Below, piece after piece: positions 7,477-15,591 of a DNA stretch of 36,044 nucleotides. The DNA comes from Oscillatoriales cyanobacterium M59_W2019_021 (GTDB lineage Bacteria; Cyanobacteriota; Cyanobacteriia; Cyanobacteriales; Geitlerinemataceae). The position numbers were made by a program, and so were the translations under genes. The notes under the pieces were generated by a model, which was not told the DNA's origin, searched no databases, and worked only from the letters and a program-made list of their open reading frames with translations. The DNA lies in assembly GCA_015295945.1 (NCBI GenBank), contig DVED01000136.1:1-36044 (forward strand), read 5' to 3'. How positions within the stretch are numbered: the first letter of the stretch is position 1; every line of letters starts with the position of its first letter.

Positions 7477-9111
7477 ATGTTAAAAATGGTTTCTAATCCG
7501 GATTATGATTCCGGGCATTCAAGTCGAAAAAGATTGAAATCGCCTGTTTTGGTGGCATCCATCATTCTTCTCTTTTCAGTCGGTTTGATTTCCAGAATTG
7601 CACCGTTATTTAATGTTGGCGGTCGATTGTTACAGCAGTGGCCCACGGAAGATGGATATTTAATGCTGACGATCGCCCGCAATATTGCTTTGGGAAACGG
7701 CATGAGTACGGCAGCGGGAACGATTCCCACCAACGGCACTCAACCGTTATTTAATTTAATAGAAGCAGTGGGATTTGCTGCGGTGGGTGGAGATAAAACC
7801 CTCGGCGTGGCGATCGCTCTTGTCTTGCAAATTATCATGAGTTTAGTCGCCGCTCGCTTCCTCTTTTTACTGGCACGTCGAGTTCTGTGCGATCGTCCCT
7901 ACCATCGAGAAATTGCCGCCCTGACTTCTGGGCTTTGGTATTCGAGTTCCGTGGCAATTCCCCATACCATGAATTGTTTGGAAACGGGATTGTATGTCAC
8001 GCTGGTTTTGATTTCGGTTTATGTCTGGTACGGGAAAGAAATTGGATGCGATCACCTGCGGTTTTCGGCTAAATCAGCTATCGGGATCGGGATTTTGCTC
8101 GGTCTTACATTTTGGGCGCGAATTGATGCGGTGTTTTTAATTGCGGCAATAACCTCGTGGCATACGTTATTGGGATTGTGGGAAAATCGGCAACAATTTT
8201 TCCGCCGCATAGTGGAATCGACGATTATGGGTCTGACATCGATCGTCGTTGCCAGTCCGTGGTTGATTAACAATTATGTTAATTTTGGCAGCCTCATGCC
8301 CATTAGCGGTACGGCACAATCGGCAACAGCATCTTTCGGTCAAAACGTCTTAGAACTTCCGTCCAAACTCTTTGAGTATGCCTCGATTGTATTGCCAATT
8401 CCTCAAGTCCTTGAACGAGCGCTTCCGGTATTATTAGTCACGTCTCTAGTGGTTTTAATTTATGCGGCGATCTCCATCTTTGCCGCGTTCAAAATGACCC
8501 ATAACGAACGAATTTTGCTGTATGTTACTGCTACATTTGGTGCTTGCTTAGTGGGATATTACGGATTGCTATTTGGTGCAGCACATTTTGTCAGTCGCTA
8601 TACGTTCCCCATCTCGCCTTTTTTAGCAATTCTGACTGTGACGATGGTTGTGTTAGGATGGGAACGTTGGAGTGGATTGATCGGCATTCGCCAACTGTTA
8701 TCCCTCGGAACGCTATCGTTGTTAGTCCTGGCACTGATGCTGAATTTACGTTTGTACCGCGAGGGAACCACTCATCCTCATTTCCAAGTCGTTCGATGGA
8801 TTGAGGAAAATGCCAGTGAAGAAACCTGGGTTGGGGCAGTTCAAACCGGAACTTTAGGATTTTTCCACGATCGCACGGTGAATTTGGATGGTAAAGTTAA
8901 CCCCAATGCTTTAGCCGCAAAATTAGAACGAAAAATTCCCGAATATGTAGCGACGCAAACTTTCGACGATCGCGGTGGAAAAATTGACTATCTCGCCGAT
9001 TGGATTGGCATTGCGTCTTGGATGAAATACCCTCCTATCTCTCAAAATTTTGAGGTGGTTGTTGAGGATCGTCAGGCGAATTTAGCCGTATTACGCCGCA
9101 AATTCTTATAA
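7477..9111 (+). CDS. GT-C superfamily membrane glycosyltransferase (ArnT/AftB-like fold), candidate arabinosyltransferase
   Basis: 544 residues. One N-terminal membrane segment (24-42) leads into a periplasmic loop with TEDGYLMLTIARNIALGNG (57-75) and TNGTQPL (85-91). This pattern, an acidic pair followed by an IARNIxxGxG helix, recurs in GT-C enzymes that use polyprenyl-phosphate sugars. Many further membrane segments follow. The C-terminal soluble part has VRWIEENASEETWVGAVQTG and a VNLDGKVN motif typical of the periplasmic domain of these enzymes. I cannot place it in one CAZy family by eye; GT39, GT83 and GT89-like are all possible. Position downstream of the donor-synthesis genes suggests it adds the same sugar to a surface glycan or protein. 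A 236-bp gap separates it from the fusion gene. ATG 7477 is preceded by a weak GAGG; ATG 7486 is an alternative. Confidence 0.75.
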   Translation: MLKMVSNPDYDSGHSSRKRLKSPVLVASIILLFSVGLISRIAPLFNVGGRLLQQWPTEDGYLMLTIARNIALGNGMSTAAGTIPTNGTQPLFNLIEAVGFAAVGGDKTLGVAIALVLQIIMSLVAARFLFLLARRVLCDRPYHREIAALTSGLWYSSSVAIPHTMNCLETGLYVTLVLISVYVWYGKEIGCDHLRFSAKSAIGIGILLGLTFWARIDAVFLIAAITSWHTLLGLWENRQQFFRRIVESTIMGLTSIVVASPWLINNYVNFGSLMPISGTAQSATASFGQNVLELPSKLFEYASIVLPIPQVLERALPVLLVTSLVVLIYAAISIFAAFKMTHNERILLYVTATFGACLVGYYGLLFGAAHFVSRYTFPISPFLAILTVTMVVLGWERWSGLIGIRQLLSLGTLSLLVLALMLNLRLYREGTTHPHFQVVRWIEENASEETWVGAVQTGTLGFFHDRTVNLDGKVNPNALAAKLERKIPEYVATQTFDDRGGKIDYLADWIGIASWMKYPPISQNFEVVVEDRQANLAVLRRKFL

Positions 9112-9719
9112 CGATCAAGTCAATCCGAACTTCCCAAAATTTACAATATTGAGTGAGACTCATGCCCATCTGTCTAATTTTAGTCGGCAGTGCATGAGTC
9201 TTACTTCATTAAAAAAAGGTTATACAATACAGGAAAACTACACAAAAAATGGTTTTTGAACCGGATCGAAAACTTGAAACTGATTGAAGCATCGATCTGT
9301 TTTAATCTTTAATTAATTTTTATATAAGAGACCAATGAATTTATCAAAAATTTATATTTTTTCCGTATTTATTTGGTGCTTTTTTTGTAAAGAAGGGCTA
9401 TACTACGTACGTACGCAATAACACGTACGTATACTTTCATATAGTCATTCTATTTGAGTGGTAATTGACGATCAATCTAAAAAAATATTCCCCTCCGATC
9501 GCTTTCCCTAAAATCGACTGTCTATATTTCTTAAATCGAAATTTTCCAGATTGGAGATCTCGGACAATCTCGAAAAAAAATCCGCAAGTTTGGCGAGCAA
9601 ATCATCTGATTTGCTCGGATTGAAAACTTCAATACAGGCTGTTCCCAATCCACCTCTGTTTCTGTTAAATCTCTGTAAATTGTTAGCACCATTCAATCTA
9701 ATTTGTAGGAGCAATTTCG
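9112..9719. other. 608-bp AT-rich intergenic region with two hairpins and ACGTACGT motifs
   Basis: Between the GT-C gene and the DprE1 paralog. A 13-bp stem with one G-T pair (9153-9165 / 9192-9204) lies 41 bp after the GT-C stop and is a candidate transcript end, although the downstream run is A-rich, not T-rich. ACGTACG motifs lie at 9404-9415 and 9423-9431. An 11-bp perfect palindrome (9594-9604 / 9607-9617) lies about 100 bp before the next start codon. The base composition differs sharply from the flanking genes. The long gap suggests the paralog has its own promoter. Confidence 0.6.
9594..9617. promoter_or_regulatory. Perfect 11-bp palindrome in the leader of the DprE1 paralog
   Basis: Arms CGAGCAAATCA and TGATTTGCTCG are separated by 2 nt. 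It ends about 100 nt before the start codon at 9720. There is no T-run after it on the + strand. It could be an operator for a dimeric regulator or an mRNA leader hairpin; the sequence alone does not decide. Confidence 0.5.
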
Positions 9720-11027
9720 ATGAATTCTAAATCCGATCCGGCAATGCAAAACCCAGCCGCGCAACCCGAAAGCCGCTCCTCAGCCTTACCGTTCGTCCGC
9801 CATCCCGAAACCCATTCTCCAGAGGTTCGCGGTGCGAGCGATGCCCCGATTCACCCACGATCGAATCGAATTTTGCACTTCAACGAACGGACGGGTTTGC
9901 TCTGCTGCGAAGCGGGAGTCACCATAGAAGAACTCTTAAATGCCTTCGGACCTCAAGGATGGTTTCCCATCGTGCACCCCGAAACCCAGTCGATGACCGT
10001 CGGCGAAGCGGTTGCCTTCGATGTCAGCGGTTACAACCAATATCGGGACGGCTCCTTCGGGCGCTACGTCCGCCGCCTGAGTGTCGCCCTCGCCTCGGGA
10101 GAAACGGTGTTGTGTTCCCGCGAGCAACATAGCGATCTCTTCTGGGCAACCGTCGGCGGTATGGGACTGACGGGAACCCTCGTCGAGATCGAATTATTCT
10201 TGCGTCCCGTAGAAACGGCGTACTGCAAAACCCTGACGCTGAAAACTCGAGATTTGCTGGAAACCCTTGCCCTCTTCGAGAAACGGACATCCTATTGTCA
10301 GTATGCCGTGGCGTGGGTCGATTGTCTGGCTTCGGGTGACTTTCTCGGTCGCAGCTTGCTGACCTTGGGGAACGATGCCACCGTCGAGGAGTTGCATCGC
10401 CGCCAGCGGGTGCGACCTTTCGCGCTGGAAACGCACCGCCAGTCCGTACCGTTTGCCCTGCCGTCGGGGGGATGGAATCGCTATGCAGCGGGTTTGTGGA
10501 ACGAACTGCACTATTACCGCCAACGCGCTCCCCAAACCGAAGCGATTTTCAATTTTAACTCGTTTTTCTACGCGAACGACGCCTCGGGACATCAACGCGA
10601 CGGCAATTCGGAACTCATCCGCTATCAGTGCGCCATTCCCACCTCAGTCAGTCGCGAAGGACTGACGTGCATCCTCAAGTTTCTCGGCAGTAAAGGGAAC
10701 GCGCCGGCTTCGGCAGTGCTGCAACGGGTGCAAAAAGGAGAAGGTTGGCTGTCGTTCCCGATGCCCGGTTATAGCTTGACGATGGACGTTTCCCTGAGTG
10801 CCGAGACGGGGGATTTGTTGGCACAACTCGATCGCATCGTGCTGGAATACGGTGGTTGCGTGAAGTTGACCGAAGATTCGCGGTTGCATCCGGCAGTCTT
10901 GCGACGGATGTATCCCAATTTCGATCGATGGCTGCAAGTCAAGTCCCTAGTCGATCCCGACCATCATTATCCGGCACTCTCGGAAGGGCTACACTTCCCA
11001 TCGGTGTGGGGAGCGATGGCGGCATAG
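9720..11027 (+). CDS. DprE1 paralog lacking FAD-binding and catalytic residues (probable pseudoenzyme)
   Basis: 435 residues, clearly a duplicate of the 2017-3420 product. Both begin MNS..D.AM, both have PET at 29-31, and they align almost without gaps from NRxLxFN(D/E)RTGLLCCEAG onward. The copy has lost about 24 residues containing the RGMGRSYGDAAV segment. GTKFVTVGGAVAADVHGKNHH has become ETQSMTVGEAVAFDVSGYNQY, removing the conserved His and Lys. The active-site lysine (K412) is replaced by Glu (E385, in KLTEDSR), and Ala381 by Thr354. The reading frame is intact and has a good ribosome-binding site (GTAGGAG, about 12 nt upstream), so it is probably expressed. It may be a scaffold or regulator of the pathway, or a gene early in decay. 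It is unlikely to be an active FAD oxidase. Confidence 0.8.
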   Translation: MNSKSDPAMQNPAAQPESRSSALPFVRHPETHSPEVRGASDAPIHPRSNRILHFNERTGLLCCEAGVTIEELLNAFGPQGWFPIVHPETQSMTVGEAVAFDVSGYNQYRDGSFGRYVRRLSVALASGETVLCSREQHSDLFWATVGGMGLTGTLVEIELFLRPVETAYCKTLTLKTRDLLETLALFEKRTSYCQYAVAWVDCLASGDFLGRSLLTLGNDATVEELHRRQRVRPFALETHRQSVPFALPSGGWNRYAAGLWNELHYYRQRAPQTEAIFNFNSFFYANDASGHQRDGNSELIRYQCAIPTSVSREGLTCILKFLGSKGNAPASAVLQRVQKGEGWLSFPMPGYSLTMDVSLSAETGDLLAQLDRIVLEYGGCVKLTEDSRLHPAVLRRMYPNFDRWLQVKSLVDPDHHYPALSEGLHFPSVWGAMAA

Positions 11028-11056
11028 CAACTCTGCCCATCCATGAGGATATCGTT

Positions 11057-11105
11057 TTGACAGGCAGGGGAGGCAGGGGGAGCGGGGGGAGCGGGGGGAG
11101 AAGAA
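11057..11105 (+). repeat. G-rich low-complexity repeat (GGGGGAGC type)
   Basis: A run of GGCAGG and GGGGGAGCG units with several tracts of four or more G. Related GGGGAGC runs occur at 16859-16875, 24157-24201 and 35562-35580, and in complement at 22850-22870 and 29420-29440. This is a dispersed low-complexity family. The tracts could form G-quadruplex structures. It lies between the DprE1 paralog and the convergent RTX gene. The rest of 11028-11275 shows ACCCCAAA-type repeats and no gene. Confidence 0.7.
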
Positions 11106-11275
11106 AGCAACTAGCAACTATATGAAATGATGCATTGCTGCGCAAGAGCGCATCCTACCCAATAGACATCTCCGGAAATACCCCTCAAACCCTTGCCCCG
11201 TCTAGGCAAAAAACGAGTTTTCTCCAGATGTCTAATGACCAACCCCAAACTCCAAACCCCAAATGACATAATTCA

Positions 11276-13120
11276 CTAAATAGCAACGATATCCGCTGCT
11301 GTTAAGGTCGGCGCACCCGCCAAGTTGACCAGGAGGACGGGCAGCGTGGCTCCGGTACCGTCGGCATCGAACAGTAACGTTCCCGTAGAGACATTGTAGA
11401 GGAATCGATCGTCGCTGTCAGTGGCGATCGATCCCAAGGCAAACTGTCCGGCAGCAATGGCGCCCGGCACCAAACCCCCGCCCAATCCCGCTGCCGAAAC
11501 GTGCAGGCGATCGACCCCAGACTCGAAATCGGCGATAGTGTCCCCTTCGCCGCCAATTTGGTCGAAAACGAAGGTATCTGCCCCCGCACCGCCTGTGAGC
11601 GTATCCCCTTCGGTGACGGCAGCCGCGTTTAGGTATACCGTAGCGCTATCGCTGTCGAAGTTGGAGGTTGCCATGTCGATGTTGCCGCTGCCGTCCAAGT
11701 CGGCTAGAACGAAGCCGAGGGGAACGTTACCCACGGGGAAGCTTTGGGGGGCAGCAAAGGTGCCGTCGCCGTTGTTTTTGAGGACGGCGATCGTATTTCC
11801 AGAGGGATCGTCCGTTCGGGTAATGAAGAGGGCATGGCGCAAGGCGAGATCGAGATCCCCATCGCCATCGAGATCTGCCGCTCGCACCACCCCCGGTCTT
11901 TCGGCAGTGAGATAGGTGGCGGCAGGGGCAAAAATACCGTCGCCGTTGTTGAGGAGAACGGACAGGCTGCTGCTGCCGAAGTTGGCGTTGGCGAGGTCGA
12001 GATCCCCGTCGGCGTCGAAGTCAGCGACGATAACATCTACGGGACGAGTGTCCACGGGTAAGGTGGCAGTGAGGGCAAAGTTGCCGCTACCGTCGTTAAG
12101 GAGGACGGAAAGGGTATTGCTAGCTTCGTCGGCGGTGACCAAATCGCGATCGCCGTCTCCGTCCACATCGGCAGCTTTGACATCCGCTACCCCAGCCCCT
12201 ACAGTATGGGTTTCGGCGGGGAAAAAGTTCCCGTTCCCATCGTTACGCAAGATAGAAACGGTGTTACCCAGATTCAATCCGGTATCGAGATCCAACCCCA
12301 CAGTATTGAAAATCGCCACATCCAAATCGCCATCGCCGTCGAAATCTTCCACATCTCCGGCAAAGGGACGGTCTCCGGCAGCGAAGTTCACCGGGGCGGC
12401 AAAGTTCCCGTCGCCAGCGTTGCGCAGGAAGGATATCGTACTGTCTTGGGCGTTCGCCGTCACCACGTCGGTATCGCCGTCGCCGTCGAAATCCCCCGCC
12501 AGGACGAACGGTCCGACCCCCGTCGAGAAACGGATGGGGGCGGCAAACGTGCCGTCGCCGTTGTTGGGCAGGACTGAGATGGAATTGCCGCTAAAATCTC
12601 CGGTCACGGCAGCGTCGAACCCAGAGTTGGCAACGATCAGATCCGCGTCTCCATCGCCGTCGGCATCGGCAACGACGAGGTTTCCCGGTCGATCGTTGGC
12701 GGGATAGTCCGATCGGCGAAAGTCGGTTACACTGTCGCTAACGGCTAAATCCCCGAAGAGAACGTCATCTCCATCGCCCCCGTTGAGAACATCGGCTTGT
12801 TTGCCGCCAAACAGGGTATCGTTGCCCTGACCCCCTTCTAGGGTGTCGTTTCCCTGATTGCCGAACAGCCAGTCTTCTCCCTGATTGCCGAAAAGGGCAT
12901 CGCCGCCATCGCCTATGTTATCGGCAGGGTTGCCCGTCCCCCCGGTGAGGGTGTCGTTGCCCGTCCCCCCGACGATCGCATCTGCCCCGCGATCGCCAAA
13001 TAGCAGATCGCTGCCGTCGTCTCCGATTACACTGTCATTTCCCTCGGCAGCGAAAATAGCGTCGTTTTCTAAAGATCCTGCCAGTAATTCGCTACTGGTC
13101 GTGCCGTTAATCGTTGCCAC
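11276..13120 (-). CDS. Secreted RTX / FG-GAP (VCBS) repeat protein with a seven-repeat calcium-binding propeller
   Basis: 614 residues. Residues ~20-125 are hemolysin-type calcium-binding repeats ([33 protein letters not shown]). Residues ~130-500 hold seven FG-GAP/VCBS units, each with a DxDxDGxxD-like calcium loop: [63 protein letters not shown]. Seven is the number expected for a closed integrin-alpha-type beta-propeller. The C-terminus returns to [12 protein letters not shown] and an FxSGVDRL region, as in RTX proteins exported by type I secretion. There is no Sec signal peptide, which fits. The start is GTG at 13120 with a strong AGGAGGT 8 nt upstream. It is likely an extracellular or surface protein for adhesion or carbohydrate contact; function is inference. 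It converges on the arabinose cluster. Confidence 0.85.
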   Translation of the reverse strand: MATINGTTSSELLAGSLENDAIFAAEGNDSVIGDDGSDLLFGDRGADAIVGGTGNDTLTGGTGNPADNIGDGGDALFGNQGEDWLFGNQGNDTLEGGQGNDTLFGGKQADVLNGGDGDDVLFGDLAVSDSVTDFRRSDYPANDRPGNLVVADADGDGDADLIVANSGFDAAVTGDFSGNSISVLPNNGDGTFAAPIRFSTGVGPFVLAGDFDGDGDTDVVTANAQDSTISFLRNAGDGNFAAPVNFAAGDRPFAGDVEDFDGDGDLDVAIFNTVGLDLDTGLNLGNTVSILRNDGNGNFFPAETHTVGAGVADVKAADVDGDGDRDLVTADEASNTLSVLLNDGSGNFALTATLPVDTRPVDVIVADFDADGDLDLANANFGSSSLSVLLNNGDGIFAPAATYLTAERPGVVRAADLDGDGDLDLALRHALFITRTDDPSGNTIAVLKNNGDGTFAAPQSFPVGNVPLGFVLADLDGSGNIDMATSNFDSDSATVYLNAAAVTEGDTLTGGAGADTFVFDQIGGEGDTIADFESGVDRLHVSAAGLGGGLVPGAIAAGQFALGSIATDSDDRFLYNVSTGTLLFDADGTGATLPVLLVNLAGAPTLTAADIVAI

Positions 13121-13533
13121 GATCGATACCTCCTGTAACCTTTCATGATAGATACTGAGGTGTCCGCTATTATGCAGTTGGAGATCGATAACAACTCAAT
13201 CACAACGCACTTACCTGGGATGGATGGCTCTACATCCTCAACCCTGCCTACAACTTCTCCAGCGAAACCTTTCGAGCTTGAATCAGCAAAGTTAGCCAAC
13301 AGTGGTAACGTTAAAGATGATTCATCTTTCGATCAAACGATCAAACCGATATGCCGTTAAGCTAATTTAAACAGATTTCCTCAGTGGCAAACTGCGAATT
13401 TCAGATCCGACGATCGCTGTCACTATTATTTTAAACAGTATTGAATTCTCAAGCAAGACCCAACGAGATCGTCGTTGTATCGAAAAACTCGTGCTACTTT
13501 CCTACCTGTAACTTCTCGATCGCTCTCGACCCT
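13121..13533. other. Intergenic region between divergent RTX and ParA-like genes
   Basis: About 413 bp carrying divergent promoters. A near-perfect palindrome lies at 13313-13320 / 13322-13329 (AAAGATGA and TCATCTTT, 1-nt spacer) and could be an operator. The in-frame TTG at 13441 upstream of the ParA ATG adds 31 residues without ParA character, so I treat that segment as non-coding. No other gene is seen. Confidence 0.5.
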
Positions 13534-14061
13534 ATGAAAACAATTGCGATTTATCATAATAAAGGTGGAGTTGGCAAGACGACAACTGCCGTCAACCTGG
13601 CGGCGGCTTTTAAAAATAAAGAAAGAAAAGTTCTGCTCGTCGATATTGATGCTCAGGCCAATGCAACTTTCGCAACTGGGTTAATTAAATTTCAGTTTGA
13701 AGAAGACGACGATCTTAAAGAAAAAAATGTTCTACAGTTAATCAGTTCTGGTGATTTTGACTGTATTCCAGATATCGTTCGCCAGTCGAAAGATTTTAAC
13801 ACTCCAGAAATTGATGTTATTCCTTCTCACATCAGACTAATTGACGAGCAGCAGCAGCTAACTCGATTCTCATCCAGTCGTCTGCGGCTCAATACCAAAC
13901 TTCAGCAGGTCGAAGATGACTATGACATTGTTGTTATCGACGCACCGCATCGTAAGAAAAATAGGCTCGATCGGCGAATTGCGGACGGGTATTCCAGTGG
14001 CGGCGCGACTTTCTTCAAAAAACTCATACAAGACTCTATCGCTCACTTGTCGAAACGATAG
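13534..14061 (+). pseudogene. ParA/MinD-type ATPase with a large internal deletion
   Basis: 175 residues from the ATG at 13534. The N-terminus is a clear ParA ATPase: [26 protein letters not shown] with the deviant Walker [18 protein letters not shown] (Walker A') and [10 protein letters not shown] (Walker B). After DAP the normal continuation is missing. About 40 unrelated-looking residues follow, ending [19 protein letters not shown], which resembles the amphipathic C-terminal helix of ParA proteins (GAxxFxxLxxEIL). ParA proteins of this type are normally about 250-300 residues, so roughly 90-120 residues appear to be lost. It is either a pseudogene by internal deletion or a truncated regulator. 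No ParB or parS site is seen nearby. Confidence 0.65.
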
Positions 14062-14295
14062 CATGTGGTAGGGACGATCTCCACGGCTGTTGTTGCCCCG
14101 CGCGTCGAGTTTTGTCGGGTGTATTGAGGAACGAAATGTGCCCTCTTGTTAGTTGGGGTTTGAGATTTGGGGTCGATTGTCGGTCGATCGGTTTCTGCTC
14201 CCCAGATTCACTAATGGGAGGTATCAGAAATCGATCGGTGCAATGCCTAGCATCTTCGCTATAGTTAAGACAAGTAATAAATTGTTAAGACGTGT

Positions 14296-15003
14296 ATGCA
14301 ACGAAATCGAGCGTCAACTGTAACCTTAGCACCTACTCTTTCTTCAAGACCTTCTATGCTCAAAGATGTCTTTCAAGCGCTTCATCCCAAAAGTTGCCCC
14401 CGAGACTACAACTTCCACATGCACACGACCTACTCTGACGGTCGGCTGCATCCCCAAGCCCTGATCGAGCAAGCGATCGACATCGGCTTAAAAGGTTTGG
14501 CAATTACCGATCACCACAGCGTCGGCGGCTACCAGACCGCCCGTCGTTGCTTGCAAAATCGAGGCACATCGGGCGATCGATCTTCCCTTCCCACCCTATG
14601 GTCGGGGGTTGAAGTCAACGCCAACCTGTTAGATACGGAAGTCCACATTCTGGGTTACGACTTCGATCCCGATGTCGAGTGCATCCAACCTTACCTCCAG
14701 GGTCGTGCCGTCACCGGATCGCATTACCAAGCTGCCAGCGCGATCGATGCCATTCACCAAGCCGGAGGCATTGCCGTTCTCGCCCACCCCGCTCGCTATC
14801 GGCGATCACCCGTGGAATTGATTCGCGCGGCTGCCGACTTGGGCATCGACGGCGCCGAAGCCTACTACGCTTATAATAACCCCGATCCCTGGACGCCCAG
14901 CCCCCGACAAACGGAACAAGTGCGCGAGTTGAATGCTTGCTACGGTTTACTGAGTACCTGCGGTACGGATACTCACGGTCTCAGCATCCTGCAACGGCTA
15001 TAA
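14296..15003 (+). CDS. PHP-domain metal-dependent phosphoesterase (TrpH/RNase AM-like)
   Basis: 235 residues. The PHP motifs are in order: FHMHTTYSDG (H41, H43, D48), TDHHSV (D72, H73, H74), SGVEVNA (E106), VHILGYD (H117), VLAHPARY (H164) and GTDTHG (D225, H227). These are the metal ligands of the PHP superfamily. The subfamily with this spacing includes E. coli YciV/TrpH (RNase AM, a 5'-3' exonuclease and nucleotide 3',5'-bisphosphate phosphatase). Length fits the shorter cyanobacterial members, which lack the C-terminal extension. Start ATG 14296; an ATG at 14356 is possible but shorter. It stands alone, with 234 bp before it and 588 bp after. Substrate cannot be read from the sequence. Confidence 0.85.
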   Translation: MQRNRASTVTLAPTLSSRPSMLKDVFQALHPKSCPRDYNFHMHTTYSDGRLHPQALIEQAIDIGLKGLAITDHHSVGGYQTARRCLQNRGTSGDRSSLPTLWSGVEVNANLLDTEVHILGYDFDPDVECIQPYLQGRAVTGSHYQAASAIDAIHQAGGIAVLAHPARYRRSPVELIRAAADLGIDGAEAYYAYNNPDPWTPSPRQTEQVRELNACYGLLSTCGTDTHGLSILQRL

Positions 15004-15591
15004 GGAATGAAGACGTCTTTTCCGTCCAATCCCCATCGGCTCGTCTCTAAATTTTGGGGAAAAAATTGCAATGTTTGAAAGCTTCCTTGACACTCTATTT
15101 CCCAACTCTTCATTGAGCCTGGAGTTGGGAAAATCAGCTCGGCATATTGCCCGAACTTCAGGAAACCCAGCTAATTGACCTTTCTATTCCCCTTCACCCC
15201 CACAGGAGTTGGGTTTCTCGCCAGGGCTTTTTAGGTTCTTTTCGGAAAACATTCCTCATTCTTTTCTTAATAACATCAGTCTTTCCGTAAAAATACGCGA
15301 TCTAAATCTACATAACGAATAAAACACTGCGTATTTCAACAATTTCGAGTGAAATCTGGTGTCGAAAATATACTGAAGACACTTTAAAAAACACTAGGCT
15401 AGATTGAGTAACTTCGATCGCACTCTAAAACCGAGATGATGTTTAGAACTTTTCAATTTTAATGGGGTCTCGAATCTTGTCTCTTTAATGCAAAAACGCC
15501 AAGCCGTCCTCAGAGGGGACGGCTTTTTGTTAGTTCACAGTTAGTTCACAATTAAATTCAAAATTTAGACTTCAGCTTCAACGAGATCGAT
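15004..15591. other. 588-bp intergenic region with a hairpin and a terminator; possible small RNA
   Basis: Between the convergent PHP and cyclophilin genes. An 11-bp perfect stem lies at 15098-15108 / 15122-15132 with a 13-nt loop and no T-run. A strong terminator sits at 15501-15528, almost 500 bp from the PHP stop. The AT-rich stretch 15240-15480 could hold a promoter for an independent short transcript ending at that terminator. No ORF with coding character is present. Confidence 0.5.
15501..15528 (+). terminator. Intrinsic terminator, probably bidirectional
   Basis: A 9-bp GC-rich stem (15501-15509 / 15517-15525) is followed by a T-run at 15524-15528. Read on the - strand, the stem is followed within a few bases by another T-run, so it can also end the cyclophilin transcript, whose stop codon is at 15592. 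Confidence 0.85.

Noticed and set aside
9720-11027. Calling the DprE1 paralog a pseudogene
   Set aside because: The frame is intact over 435 codons with a good ribosome-binding site; loss of active residues fits a pseudoenzyme better than a broken gene.
11421-12707. Long + strand frames opposite the RTX/FG-GAP gene
   Set aside because: They are antisense shadows of the GATGGCGAC-type calcium-loop codons; composition is Pro/Ser/Arg-rich with no domain.
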